From positions 5,027,601 to 5,091,600 of the forward strand of contig CM056570.1 in the NCBI GenBank assembly GCA_029721515.1: 64,000 nt of DNA. The letters run 5' to 3'. A model generated the notes under the pieces. The model searched no databases and was not told where the DNA came from. It saw only the letters and a program-made list of their open reading frames with translations. This document shows, piece by piece, positions 36,648 to 49,120 of the stretch (positions are counted from its first letter, which is position 1; each line of letters opens with the position of its first letter). Position numbers and translations under genes: made by a program. This DNA is from Synanceia verrucosa (lineage: Eukaryota; Chordata; Actinopteri; Perciformes; Synanceiidae).

Positions 36648-37667
36648 TCACACATTGAAAAGCAAGAAACCACTAAATGTGCTGTGATTGTTGAAATTAT
36701 CAAAGACTGCATGCTCTTCTGGGAGGACCAAATGCAACTCATCACCGACATTTAGCTCCAGAATAACAGCGTTTGACAGGTACTCAAAATGAACAGTATA
36801 CCTGGACTGCAAATTAAATAATATGAACCTCCCATTATGAAATAGTTTCACTCCCATTTGGCCTTCTGTTGTATGGCCGCATATTGTAAATCGGAAACAA
36901 TACACTCCTTTCACTGGTGCAGTGAAGAAGCCAGTGGTAGGACTGTAGGCGTTACCAATATTGGTGAAGACCTTGCTGAACTTTAGGACTATTTCAATGT
37001 TGTAAGGCCCCACAGCTCCAGAGTCTGTCAAAGCAGCATAAAATGCCACCTTTGCACTCTTATTGATAAGAGTATCCACTCTGCTCTCGGTAGCATTCAT
37101 CCTGTCAGACGTTAACTCAGCATCTCGAGCTGTGTTCTGAGCCTGCAAGTCATCCATCCTGTATTTTAAAAGCTGCAGATCACTGCCACCGACTGCCACT
37201 TTGGCTTCTATGGACAAAATCTCAGCTGCCTGGTTTTCAAGATCCACCCTCAGCTCCCTGTTTGTTTTCTTCAGTTCTTCCACTTGTTTTTCTCTGGCTC
37301 CCAGTCTTTGTTCTGTGACAGCATGAGCTCTCTTCAGCTTCTCTAAGCTGGTTTTAGTAAGGAGGAGCTCCATCTTTAGCTCATCTGCCTGCATCTGTGC
37401 CTCCTTCATCCTGGCTTCCACAGTCCTCAGCTCCCCTTTCTGCTCCACCACCATGTCCCTCAGCATCCTCACCTCCGTCCAGATGTCAGGGACAGTGTTG
37501 GTTTGGTCATTGGGCTGATCAGCTGTGGCATCAGGGTCAAGAGGTTACTTTCTGTTAGGCACAAGATCTTGGACTTTGATCACCAGTCCTTTGCTTGCTC
37601 TCACCTCAAGAGTGTCGGAAACCAAAAGGCAGGGCAGCAAAAATATCACATATAAAACTGCCATCAT
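36648..37667 (-). CDS. Secreted coiled-coil C1q-domain protein (fish C1q-like)
   Basis: Proposed exons 37667-37605 (signal exon) and 37514-36648, giving 309 aa. Residues 1-18 (MMAVLYVIFLLPCLLVSD) are a clear signal peptide. Residues about 36-170 form a long charged coiled coil rich in Lys, Glu and Leu (MLRDMVVEQKGELR, ELKMELLLTKTSLEKLK and so on). Residues 176-309 are a C1q/TNF-like domain: KVAFYAAL, VFTNIGNAYSPTTGFFTAPVKGVYCF, then LNVGDELHL and the terminal FDNFNNHSTFSGFLLFNV. This architecture marks the fish C1q-like/cerebellin-like family, soluble trimeric proteins often linked to innate immunity; the ligand is unknown. A TATA box lies 50 bp upstream. The splice choice is uncertain: the donor GAG|GTGAGA is good, but the acceptor (gatcag at 37515) is weak. 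Read-through of the 90-bp intron keeps frame but meets one TAA (37547-37545). An alternative is a single-exon gene with a nonsense mutation. The first Met of the pair at 37667 was chosen. Confidence 0.82.
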
Positions 37668-37711
37668 TGATGTCTCATCAGGGAAAATGGAGATGTATGC
37701 ATAGAGCCCAG

Positions 37712-37728
37712 TAATCTTTTATAAGCAA
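37712..37728 (-). promoter_or_regulatory. TATA box of the C1q-like gene
   Basis: On the minus strand CTTATAAAAG lies about 50 bp upstream of the ATG at 37667. It supports the signal exon as the true 5' end of the gene and implies a very short leader. Confidence 0.6.
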
Positions 37729-37924
37729 AGCACATAGCTGACGTCATGGATGCTGCAGCAGGTGTTTTTGTTTTGTTTGGCCATCTCTCTCTGATTAAAA
37801 AAGTAAAGGTGGCGTGGCACAAAGACACATCTAAGCTGGTCTACAAGGTCATGTGAGGAATACCAGATGGTGCTTCGTTAAGGATGGGTGTTATGGTGTG
37901 GATGTTTGGGGATTTTCGATAAAT

Positions 37925-38312
37925 TAATGGAATAGATAAATAACTTTTTTTAATTGAATCAACTGTATAATTTTATTCAACATGAATAAGTCATCCTCAC
38001 AGAGCCACTTTTCTACAGTAGTCCACAACGGACAAAGCACACAGCTAGAGAGCCATCATATCTTTATGTTACCGAAAAGCAACGCAGTTCACCGTCATGC
38101 GTGTGAAACTGTAACAACGTGAGCTGCAAATTGTTGACCTGCAGTTACAGTTGTGTTATTACGGTATGGATGACCTGTGAGCAAAGTGAACAGCGTTACC
38201 GTGGTTTTTCCTTTGAGAGCTGACATTACTGCAGTCCTGGAAAGGGACAAGTGAGTCTGCAGCTACACCACTAGATGCCACCAAATCACACACACTGTAC
38301 CTTTAATGCTCA
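37925..38312 (+). repeat. Probable MITE-like fish repeat
   Basis: The end 'cacacactgtacctttaa' preceded by 'acaccactagatgccacc' is the ending of a frequent fish short interspersed repeat that I recognise by pattern. The other terminus was not found, so boundaries are approximate. Confidence 0.35.
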
Positions 38313-38712
38313 CACCTGTATACATCTATACTTATGGCTTTGGTGTCTGTATAGAGGAAGTGTTCATGTTGTTCATGCAAATGTATGAAACATGCATGAT
38401 TAGATTGCATTTTATTTGTATATTCTGTGTCTGAAAATAATTACATAATAAAATCTACTAGCACCATGTGGGCTTTCTCCCATGCATCTCTCTATCAATA
38501 TGTGTGACAGATTGTGATGTTTAATTAGAGGTAGTGCCAAATGTCAAAACATGCTGCTGCTCTCAGGACTAAGGTCAGCACAAGTGTTCGCTCTGTGGAA
38601 GAAGAAGCTAACCCAGCCCCAATGTCTCTATTTTATGTATGTCTAGACTCTAGGGGAATATCATTACCATTTCTAAGACAATACATTCTTTACTTTTGAT
38701 ATTACATGATCA

Positions 38713-38877
38713 AAGAAGAAGAACAATTCCTTTTTAATCCCTCAATAGGGAAATTACAATATTCCTTGCTCAAGGACACCTCATCAGAGGTGGAAATGGC
38801 ACTTCTCCAGCTCCCAGTCGACTCTCCAGACCTGAACCAGCCTTAACAAGTCACTACAGACTGACATACTGCCAAAA
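38713..38877 (-). repeat. tRNA-derived SINE, degraded copy
   Basis: Same order of motifs as the fuller copy at 49561-49927: (gaa) tail, 'aattcctttttaatccctca', 'ccttgctcaaggacacctc', 'cacttctccagctcccagtc' and 'agtcactacagactgacata'. Internal deletions have removed much of the B-box side. Confidence 0.7.
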
Positions 38878-39659
38878 CAACCAAAATTATGTCTTTAAAG
38901 ATAAAATACAATTATTGTTGTTATTCATGAATTTTCAAATTTACTGTTTTACAAAAACACACACATTATTATTTTTGATTAATCAAAATTAATCAAATTA
39001 CAGTTATTTACCTGAACAGAAAAATGTGTTTTAGTGGTTGTTTATTATTCTTGATTAATTTGACTCAGAGAATTCCAGTGTTCTGATGCAAATTTTTGTA
39101 TAAACTGGTGAAATCAGTCAGAAATTCCTCACTCCTGTTAAAATGGTGAAGTTTAGGGAACTCAGTGAGAAGAAGGGAGTCTCAGTTAAAGCTGTTTGTA
39201 ATGCTGGAAGGACAAATAGATGGTCTATATAAGTAGAAAATGTGATTCAAATACATTTCAGGAAACTACAAACAGTATCTATTTAAACCAGCAGGTAGCA
39301 GCAGAGGACGCTCTACGATGAAAGTTTGCAAGAAATAGAGGGGAGGGAGAAGTGAGAAATAAAGATGCATTGCATGGATCTTTGAGGACTTAGGGACATT
39401 GCAAGATGATGACAGGGTCAGTGTTGCAGCGCAGTGAGGAAGCATCTGAGTAGAAACACGGTCATCACATGCATTTAAAAAATGGCCAGATATACCAACA
39501 TGACTGAGGATAGGGAACAGCTGGTAGTGGTGTCAGTTTGTTTCAGATGGTATGGCAGCCTGGGCAGCCTGGCACTGCAGCCACCAGAGCAGAGGAGATG
39601 CCAGAGATAGCAGAGGCCTACCCAGATCACCTACCCATGTTTATTGGCATGCTCACACT

Positions 39660-39660
<1 letters not shown>

Positions 39661-39705
<45 letters not shown>
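39661..39705. repeat. Compound (TG)n(AG)n microsatellite
   Basis: About 12 TG units pass directly into about 10 AG units. Confidence 0.95.
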
Positions 39706-39706
<1 letters not shown>

Positions 39707-39837
39707 ATTGTTGGCATTGGTTTATGCTTATTAAAGGAGCACAGCAGGTGTCATGAGGCTTCTGGCCTTTACGTCACTGCTGCAGTAAACTATCTGTCTT
39801 TATTTCTTTAATTCTTTTTGTTGCCTTTTGCCCCCCT

Positions 39838-40230
39838 TTAAAGAGGAAGTTCTGTTTTTTTTTACAAATTGGACCTTATTTCTGGGATAAAATACTGTCA
39901 TTTACTCATCCATTTCACATCAGAGTCATTTGGAGTATTTCCAACGATTTTGGATTTGATGATATCCATTTAGCAATAGTGAATGGAGCACAGAAATGCA
40001 GCCAATAAATGACACAAACTTGACCATTTCTCAAATAACACACGTTTAATAAGATGGGCTACACTATTACTGTTCTCATTTTAGTTCAAAGTTGAGAAAT
40101 GTTTGTGTCATTTACTGGCTACATTTCAGAGCCCCATTCACTCCTGTTAAATCATCAAATCTAAAATTGTTGAAAATACTCCAAATGACTCCAAAGTGAA
40201 ATGGGTGAGTATTTTTTACTCCAGTATTAT
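39838..40230. mobile_element. Fold-back MITE (copy 2, one end lost)
   Basis: Begins TTAAAGAGGAAGTTC and follows copy 1 (25291-25739) closely: 'aattggaccttatttctggg', 'gataaaatactgtcatttac', 'aaatgacacaaacttgacca' and 'aatactccaaatgactcc'. The right arm diverges after about 40205 and the terminal TTAA is missing. Two diverged copies in one window show a dispersed family. Confidence 0.75.
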
Positions 40231-41590
40231 AGTATTTTACCATTATACTCACCATAGTAGTGTGAGAGACAAAGGATCAAAACAGCAGTTCATCATTGTA
40301 TGCTTGTTCCAATACTCTGAAACTTAATTTGATTTAATATGTAGATGACAGAACATACAGTATATATAATAGAAAATGTTTCCTCTGTTTACTGCAGGTA
40401 CTGTACTTGTTCTGCTTTTTGTGATTTATCACCAAGATGGCCAACAAAAGTACCACACAGTGTGAAGAGCAGAGAACATTTATCAAAATAATTTGTTAAA
40501 ATAATAATAATAATGCCATGCAGTGTGGAAGAAGGAGTATTAGGACGTTTGACTTCCTTCCTGACATCACTTCACCAGGTGAAGCAAACTCGTTGTTCTT
40601 ACTTCAGTTTACTATCAGTTTTTATTTAAAAGTTAATTGCTGAAAAGCTAAGCTAAGCTATCCTGGCTCCAGCTTCAGCGAGGTATGAATCATCTCATTT
40701 AACTCTTTGTAAAAAAGCTAATCTGTATAATTCCCAAACTATCAAACTGTTGTTATATTACCACAAACATTTGCCAAACAGTAATTGATTTGTATTTTTT
40801 TTTAATGTATTTTACAGAAAGTCATTTAGTCACAGAGACTGACAGGATCTATCCTGAGCTGCTGCAGAAACACGGCTGCTCTGTTCAGTCTAAGGGAACA
40901 AAAACCCAATCCTTATATTAAAGTGTTTATTATACACCAGAGAAAACATTAATATTTCATATAACTTGTGATGCATAAAACTGCCACTCATCACAGTCAG
41001 ATCAAAGCTTAGAAAACATGACACACACATAGCTGTTAGGAGGACAAGTAGAACAGATGAATATCCATCACTGCTTCAGTGCTTTCAACCATTCTCCTCC
41101 TCCTGATCCATTATAAGTGAAATACTATAAATTTCACACTGAGATGTTTGTGTATCAAGCCTTGAAGTCGCACACAGATTTATGTAGCCTAAAGTACTTT
41201 ACATCCAGCAGACTGTGAAGGAATTTGACCTGAACATGGTAGCTGTCAGCCGAGGCTTTGGTGATTACATTACAATAATTAAAATCACTAACATATATGG
41301 ACTAATCTGCACCGAGCACAGGCGCTACTCTCACAAGGTTTGATTTGCAACTGCCCTTCTCACCTAAATGAAGTATTTATTTGATATTTGGTAGACTGAG
41401 GACAGATGTCAGCATCACTAAAACATGGTTGGCTGTTTGCACAGAGAACCACCGCAATTTTCCTCAGAGCCTTGAACTACTAAGCTTATATAATACAGTA
41501 TTGCAATTGGATGGTTTAAGGCTTAGAGAGTGTTGATAGTCAGATGCAATTTGGGATCAAAGAGCATACAAAGGGTAAAAGAGGTCATGC

Positions 41591-41592
<2 letters not shown>

Positions 41593-41623
<31 letters not shown>
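41593..41623. repeat. (CA)n microsatellite
   Basis: A perfect CA run of about 31 bp. Confidence 0.95.
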
Positions 41624-41626
<3 letters not shown>

Positions 41627-44298
41627 CCATGCTATAAGAGCAGTGTTAGTAAAAGGAAGGGGCGCCTGACTAAATGATGTTTTCCCAGGTGGGCACAATT
41701 ACCTGTATGGAGTGTGTGTGTGTGTGTTTCTGGGGGTGCATGCCCATAAGTATGTGTGTGTCTGTGTGTGCATAAGAATTATCCACATGTTGTTTTTAGA
41801 GGATTCGGGTCCATTACAATTAGGAAGACATGAATCAAAGTCAGACTCTCCACAGACCACTCGAGAACTGTCTGAGCTGAGCAACGGAGACGCAGACGGT
41901 GTCCTGACTCTTTATATAATATTAGCACTTAGAATAATACCATGCAGACAAGCATGATACCCAAGCAGCGTCCCCGGTTTATTGAACAAGTGGCTATTCA
42001 TTCGTGGTTAGAGCAGAGGGAGCAGGAGGATGATGGGTCACTGCATAGGGGAGTAGAACACAAGCTCCCACTGTTGAGTCATGGAGTTTATGAGAAGCCG
42101 AGGCTAATCCTTGGCGAGTCTGTGTGTGTGTGTGTGCGTGTGCGTTTGACGAAAATCCATGTGCCACTATGTTTGTGTGGAGGCATACAGGTTGGGCAGG
42201 TTTTCAGTGAAGGACTGATACAAACACCTGCTTTAGTGCTGATCAAATTGAAGCAGTGAGTGCGTGCACGCGGCCTTGTGTGTGCATATTTAAACTGGTG
42301 ACCACACGTCTCATTATAAGCAGAAATCACTTACAGGTGACATTGTTTATTTGATCTCAATTAAGCCTCCGCCTCTCCCCACAGGAACATCTGAACAAGA
42401 CTTGAAGAAAAAAGAAAAATCCCCTTTTATTAATCCTAAACAATGTTCCAATGTTTGTGGTGATGAAGAAGAAGAGGAAGAATGGAAAAAAAATAAATAA
42501 ATTTGTGCCCAACCTGATCTGAAGGCTCTATCAACGTGCCATTTTTGTCCACCAAAGCAGGAACACCTCAGAATACCGAGCACACATGGGCTCAATTATT
42601 ATCCCAAGGAATTCCTTAAAACGTAAAGTCGGCAATAAGGAAAATATTCCTCTAATCTGGGGTCTTCCTCAAGCTGGGTGTGAAGGAAATTTAGGGGGTC
42701 CCCATTTTAATTGGGTCCAGACTCGACCACCCTATTGAAACAGGGTCGGGACAGTTTTTTTTAGAGGGGTTATTTTGTTCGAGGAAAAAAAAGGGACTAT
42801 TTTGGTTGTGCGTGAATAAATGTCAGATTTTTCAGAGGGGGTTTCTGCAAACCAGATCAGACTGCCCTGGTGTTATAGGAAGCAGATGGACAAGAGCAAG
42901 GAAAGAAAACAGCAAGTCCCACAAGAGGGAAAGAGAGAAGTTCACAGTGGAATACAGAAAGAACCAGAAAGACAGAAAAAAATGTGAAAATGAGGAGAAA
43001 AAACAAACAAACTGTTCATTAGTCATTGATTAAAACGTGTGATTGTAAGAATTAAACTACTGTGTATTGAACAGTAACAGTATAATCTGATCACCTTCTT
43101 ACTTAATGAGTTTAGCATGCAAGGCCACAAGTTTGACACCATGAAAAACCACTAATCTCCACACACTCACATCCTTACACACACCTGTATTTTGACAGAT
43201 TTATCTGGTGAGTGGAGTGACGCAACTCACAACAGCACTTCTCTTCCAGCGACAGCTCTGAGAGGAAAAGTTTAGATTTAGAGGGAGAGAAGAAAAGTGA
43301 GAGACTGGCAGATATGGAGAGAAGGAATGACATTAAATTTATCCACATCTGTATGGGGCTGGAATGACATCCCATCTTTTTAGTGGAAAAAAACATATGA
43401 AACAATGACACCACTTTGCCGTGCTGACAAACTAACTAAGGCTCAATTAATCAACATAAAAACTACCTGTGTCGAAAACTGTTTTGTTTAGGCGGTAAAA
43501 AAAACTGTAAAGAATGGCCTTGTTTTTGAGCCAATGCTTTTCTCCTTTCTAGTCACAGTCCATTTTTTGTGGCAACCAGAATTCTTAAAAGTTAAAACTA
43601 ATTAAAAAAAACTCAAGGTGAAAGGTCAAACATTAAAAGCATGCACTGCTGTGGCTTCATTCACATTATAGCCGCATTTCTCTCACAATTTCCTGTCAGC
43701 TACATTTCGATATTTATAGCTGCCCACCATCTCCCTTAGCCTACCTCCTCTTTGCAGTTGTTGCAGAGATGATTTCAATTTAATCAGCCATAATATTATT
43801 TTTAAACATTCAATAACAAAAAAAAATCAACTTGCTGTGTCATCAGAAATATTTTTGCTTCTGTGAAATACTAATATAAATTAATTACGTGAATTTTTCA
43901 CATTAAATTTCACTTTAGAGAAATTTGATGTGAAATCACAGGAGTTCAAAATAAAGGAAGCTATTGTAGCATATTAGCCGTGTCTATTTAGCGCCCTCTG
44001 TCGGAGCTCCACAAAAATGGTTTACACATAATAATGAGACAGGAAGTGATGGCACAAACGTCTTTTGAATAAACTATGTAAACTTATTATTAGCGACTGA
44101 GCTAACAAACTTGTTTTTTCCCCTTGTGACTGACTAGCAATTGTCTGGATGTCAACAAGCACCACCTACTTCCTAAAGAACAGTAGCTGAATTTTGCTGC
44201 ATGCAATAATATACAGTATCATATCTGTAACGTGACTGTGCGGGTTTCTTTATCCACAAGATTACAGCCTATCCCAAATTAAGCTCAGTGTGGCATAA

Positions 44299-44319
44299 GA
44301 GAGAGAGAGAGAGAGAGAG
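44299..44319. repeat. (GA)n microsatellite
   Basis: A short perfect GA run of about ten units. Confidence 0.9.
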
Positions 44320-45718
44320 CATGCTCACTAGACCCCACAAGTTGAGCTTCATCAGCATGTTAAGAGTGTGAAAAACACAACTCCCACCTACTCACCTATC
44401 TACTTCACCCTCACCCTCCGTCCCGTTCTTTCTCTCTGGATGCCATTTGTCCACCTTGGTACTCTGATGCCCTTCCGGAGAGCCGAGTATCGGCTTTCTT
44501 CCCCAGCGGCCCCCAGCTCCCTCCACCATGCATTTTTAATGGACACACTCGTGCAGCGGACAAATGATTTTTATTTTTGACAGGGGAGGGTTGGCTAAAG
44601 TTACATAGGGATGGGGAGCGAGAGAACGAACACGCGCCCAAGTGTGCACAATGAAGAGAGCGCACACACCATGGACACAACTAAGAAAGAAAGTCAACAA
44701 CGGCCTCAAGATCCTCTAAGTGCTTAAAAACCAAAACTTTCCTAAAATTCATGTGGAAGCCTGATTAGACCATATATTCAGACACACACACAAGCACATA
44801 CGCCACTTTCCAACATACAGTATATATCAATACAGCAATGGCCCTTGTGAGAACCAGGAAAATAGGCAAACATTAGCATATGATGGAAAATAGCAAAAAC
44901 ACAGATGATGCTTCTAAAGTACATCACCTATGGTGTCGCTGATGTACAAGCCAGGTCTGTGACATCATAGATTTTGTAAATAACACACAGCTGGGCCACT
45001 CTAAAGCTCAGAGCTGAGCCAGTCGTAGCTGCTCCACACTGCTGGAGGTCAGAGGTTTGCACAAACTCTGCTGTCGTATACATCGATTCACTCGACTGCT
45101 GCCGTCACTGAAACGTCCTCAGAAAGGATGGTTACTCAGGACTGCTGCAGATGCTGAGACTGCCCTCAACAGGCCTGTGGTTCGGGATGCCCAGGTTCCT
45201 GATCTCCAGTCAGCCACAACGGAGGCTCAGTCCGTCGCTCCACTGTGCGTATATGACCTCTATGGTAAGGATTAGGGAGTTTTTCCCCTTCTTCTTTAGA
45301 TTAGGTCGACAGCGGCCTAGTTCCAGACACTGACTGTAACAAGACAGGCTACCACATCTATTGAAGGCCTACGTGTGTGTATGTGAGTGGGTGGGTGACA
45401 TGTGACTTATTATGACTTATCATTTCTCTATTTTGCTGTACACATAAACACGTATATAAATATAAAGTTTTGCTATACACACACATGCACACACAAGCAC
45501 GTACACTGGCCATAAAGTGGTTGATTAATTCACCTCTTATGTTGGGCTGAAGTCCAGGATGATGAAAGAGGCGAAAAGCCCACCGAGGCCTTCATTAAAC
45601 CAGGATTAGAGCCAGTCTAAACCCATTAACTCTGGCTTAAAATCACTTTAATTCCAATCAAATCAGAATTAAAATTGACACAGTGTCACAATGTGTAGGA
45701 TGCACAGGCAGCATGCTG

Positions 45719-45721
<3 letters not shown>

Positions 45722-45761
<40 letters not shown>
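45722..45761. repeat. (TG)n microsatellite
   Basis: A perfect TG run of about 40 bp. Confidence 0.97.
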
Positions 45762-45762
<1 letters not shown>

Positions 45763-46372
45763 TGGTAACTTTACATTATAATCTCTCTTGTGCTGGCTTT
45801 CAGGGATAGGCGATATTACAGCGTAAACTATAGTATTACCAATAAAGACATATTGCTCTTAATATGAGTGGTAGGGAGGAGAGACAAAGAGATTAGATAA
45901 GACTAGACTAAATTACAGGAAATTACAGGAATCATTTAACATGTTAGAAAATATGCTTATTGGTTTTCTTTCCAAGAGTTTGATTACAAGATCGTCGCCA
46001 CCAAGTCTAAAAAGGTACAGAATTACCTAAAAGATTTAACTATCTTCTTATCTTTGAATACGAATATTAAAAAAAATAACTCATATTTCCGTGCACAATG
46101 TGTGTTTACTGTATTCTAACACCTTTATGAAGACTTTGATTTTATTTGGAGATGAAACAACCTGTCAAAAAGCTAAAAACACTGCGTGCTTATTCCTATA
46201 ACCAAATCCTGCTTAAAAGGAGAAGTAAACACAACTTAAGTAAATGTAATTTGTTACTTTCCACCTCTAGAGAGAGGAAATGATGGGGAAAGCAAAAACG
46301 TTAAGGCAGGTTAGCAGAAAGAGCATTCCCAGGTGTGACCACAGCATTCCCTCCATACACTTTAACAAACCG

Positions 46373-46510
46373 CTGTGTGTGTGCGTGTGTGTGTGTGTGT
46401 GCGTGTGTGTGTGTGTGTGTGTAGGTCTGAGGTTTGGAGCTCGTAGCCAAACTGGAGCTGGACTCGAGTCCTGCAGCCAATGACAACAAGTCTCTGACTC
46501 AAGAGTGCGT

Positions 46511-46549
<39 letters not shown>
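46373..46549. repeat. Inverted pair of microsatellites, (TG)n ... (CA)n
   Basis: A GT/GC tract at 46373-46422 and a CA tract at 46511-46549 flank about 88 bp of ordinary sequence. The two tracts are complementary, so the segment can fold into a long stem with a unique loop. The arms also alternate purine and pyrimidine. Confidence 0.9.
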
Positions 46550-46550
<1 letters not shown>

Positions 46551-46738
46551 ACTTGGTTAAACACATTTGCACTCAGAGAGGTGACAAGTGATTTTCATTT
46601 GAACGGACGTATTTTTGAAAAATAGTTGATGAAAAAGTCACTTAATCTAGGGTGACAAAAAGTCTGAAATATCTTTATCAGCGCGCATTTGTCAAGAGTG
46701 AGTGAATGCGTGCAGCTATGAACGTATGTGAGGCCTTA

Positions 46739-47599
46739 CAGTTTTTTTCCAGTTACTCACACACTAAGATGACATGGATAGCACAAATATTTAAACTGAC
46801 ACACAAAGAGCAAAACCTCATCTCAAATCTCCAAAACTTTAAACACATTCTGCTTTATTTTGCAACTGAACGCAGTTCTCTGCATAAGACACAACAATCT
46901 GACATAAAGTCGCATGTTTGTGATTTCAAAACGCTGCCATTTAAAATGACACTGCATGAGCTCAATGGCTAATATATGTGCCACCTGGACCACAGGTGAG
47001 CATCTTTTTTTCTTTTACAACAACAATGGAAGACATTGCAAGAGCTGAGGTTGCCATGGTGGACGAGGGGTTGTTGACCAGACCCAGCTGTCTGGAAGCT
47101 GGCAGGATGCTGTCTAATTATTTTGCTTTCCTCTTTATTTTTTATTTTTTTATTATTATTTTTTCTTTACATTTTTGCTGTACTTATATTTTTCAGCTTC
47201 TTGTTTTGTGAGCATATTTTAGTTCACTCCGGTGTAAATATATCTGTTACACTGACATGTTTGGTGTGAAAAGTTAAAAAAAAGAAGTATTTCAATAGCA
47301 CGTGTGTGTATCTGCAAATATCTACAGTATGAACTATGTTAATAATATTATGGCAAAGCACTAAAGATGAGGGTGCTTTTCATTATGCCCAACAGTGTGC
47401 AGCTGGTTTGACAAAAATCTATAATATGAATGAAGTGCGTGCCGTCTGGTACAAAAGTTTGATCTTGGTTGCAGTGCTTCATTTTGCTGGATATATGGGG
47501 TATTTTGCAGTTTGGGTGTGTGGTTTGGTGAATTGTGTTAGTGTTTTCATAAAACCAGCTTAGATTGCAAAATTGTGTTGAAGCAATTGGAAAAAACTG
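46739..47599. mobile_element. Non-autonomous Tc1/mariner-type element
   Basis: The ends are inverted repeats: the left starts CAGTTTTTTTCCAGTTACTC and the right, reversed, reads CAGTTTTTTCCAATTGCTTC. Each is flanked by a TA dinucleotide (46737-46738 and 47600-47601), the Tc1/mariner target duplication. The length is 861 bp. The interior, with a long T-rich stretch near 47130-47200, has no intact transposase; short ORFs at 46978 and 47336 are not recognised. It looks like an internal-deletion derivative. Confidence 0.7.
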
Positions 47600-47791
47600 T
47601 AAAGCTTTCCTGTCAGTATGTAAGGACATTAGCTCAGTTTAACATATTTCCCCTTCTCTTAATCCTCGCTGGCTGTCGTTTTAAGCTTCGATTTGGAGCC
47701 AGCAATGAAAGAGACTTGGCTTGATATCTGCTGAGTGTGTGCATCACAAATTCTATTTGCATGCCTAAATAGTTCAATTATATATGTGAAT

Positions 47792-47793
<2 letters not shown>

Positions 47794-47849
<56 letters not shown>
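47794..47849. repeat. (TG)n microsatellite
   Basis: A perfect TG run of about 56 bp. Confidence 0.97.
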
Positions 47850-47852
<3 letters not shown>

Positions 47853-48052
47853 GTGAGCCTCTTTGTGACACAGCAGTTGGCAGATAGCAGGGACTAAGTT
47901 ACCCAAGCTCCCCTGGGGCATCCACATTGTGGAGGGTTGTCTGGAGCACCGCAGTGGTATGTATAGGTGAGTGCATACAGACAGGAAACATGATGGTTCA
48001 GGGATGACAGGAAAGGAGGGATCACAGCCTGAGGCAGAAAAAGAGGTGAAAT

Positions 48053-48088
<36 letters not shown>

Positions 48089-48092
48089 AAGA
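48053..48092. repeat. (GA)n microsatellite
   Basis: A GA run of about 40 bp with one interruption (gcga). Confidence 0.93.
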
Positions 48093-49120
48093 GGAGAAGA
48101 TGATGAAAATGACAAAAGAATAGAAAGACAGGAATAAAATGAAACAGGAACCAATGAGAAAAATGAGTTTAAAAAATAAAAATATGAAAACAATGTCCTA
48201 CTACTACATCAGCACTTTAGAATAATCAATATCAACGTAGTTTCAAACTTCTTATTAATGCATTTATTTATGTTCAACACCCAATGCGTCTTTTGATAAT
48301 ATGTGTTTTGAAGTAAAAGTAATGTATATTTTAATGGCAATGCTGCTCTTTTGAGCTGTACTTGATACTGTGGCTAAACACAGGAGCAGCTGCTGAATGT
48401 GACCAAACAGATGGCACAGGTACAATACTACAACACACACACACACACACACACACACTCGCCTGATGTCATGCATGTCACATGTACACACCCACCTGTC
48501 GGTGTAAGATATGAATGAAAAAGGATGAGATTTAATGGCTGTTTTACATACCCATTATGTGACTCCCTCTCTCCATCCTCTCCCCCTTCCCTCTCCATCT
48601 CCATCTCCCCCTCTCTCCGCCAGCTCCATTCAGCCCTGGCTTGTTGTTTGAATGAGAGGAGCGGACCACCCTGGGGAGAAATGGGGGGAGATCACATTAC
48701 CTCCAAAAATGTAGAGGGCCTACAGAAAGGCCGTGAGACATCAGGGTGAGGGAGAGAGGGCTAGAAATAGGAGAGCACATGAAAGAGTGCATTAGTGAGG
48801 GGGGAGGGAGAGATTGATTGGGATGGAGAGATGAGGGATGGATAAAGAGAGGTGGAGGTGATAAAAAGAAGGGTTTTTTATTATAATGATGATGTATTCA
48901 GCATTGTATGTATTTACACCTGTTTTTTTTCTCTTTCTGATCTTTTTTTTTCTATATTTCTAACCTCGTTGTTTAAATTAAAATTATAATTTTATACAAC
49001 CTGGTTTTGAATTTTGCTCTCAGTAATATATTGCACTAAATTTGCTGAAAATGTGACAACATTTCTCCACTAAAGTCACCCATATGGAAAAGAAAAAAAG
49101 AAAAAAATACTAAAAAGATA

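Noticed and set aside
45057..45333. Possible exon ending at a GTAAGG donor near 45262
   Set aside because: The translation resembles no protein I know, and no partner exon or acceptor with support was found.
46267..46572. 101-codon ORF rich in Cys-Val and Thr-His
   Set aside because: It is a translation of CA/GT microsatellites, which stay open in several frames. The same holds for ORFs at 28570, 47659 and 51672.
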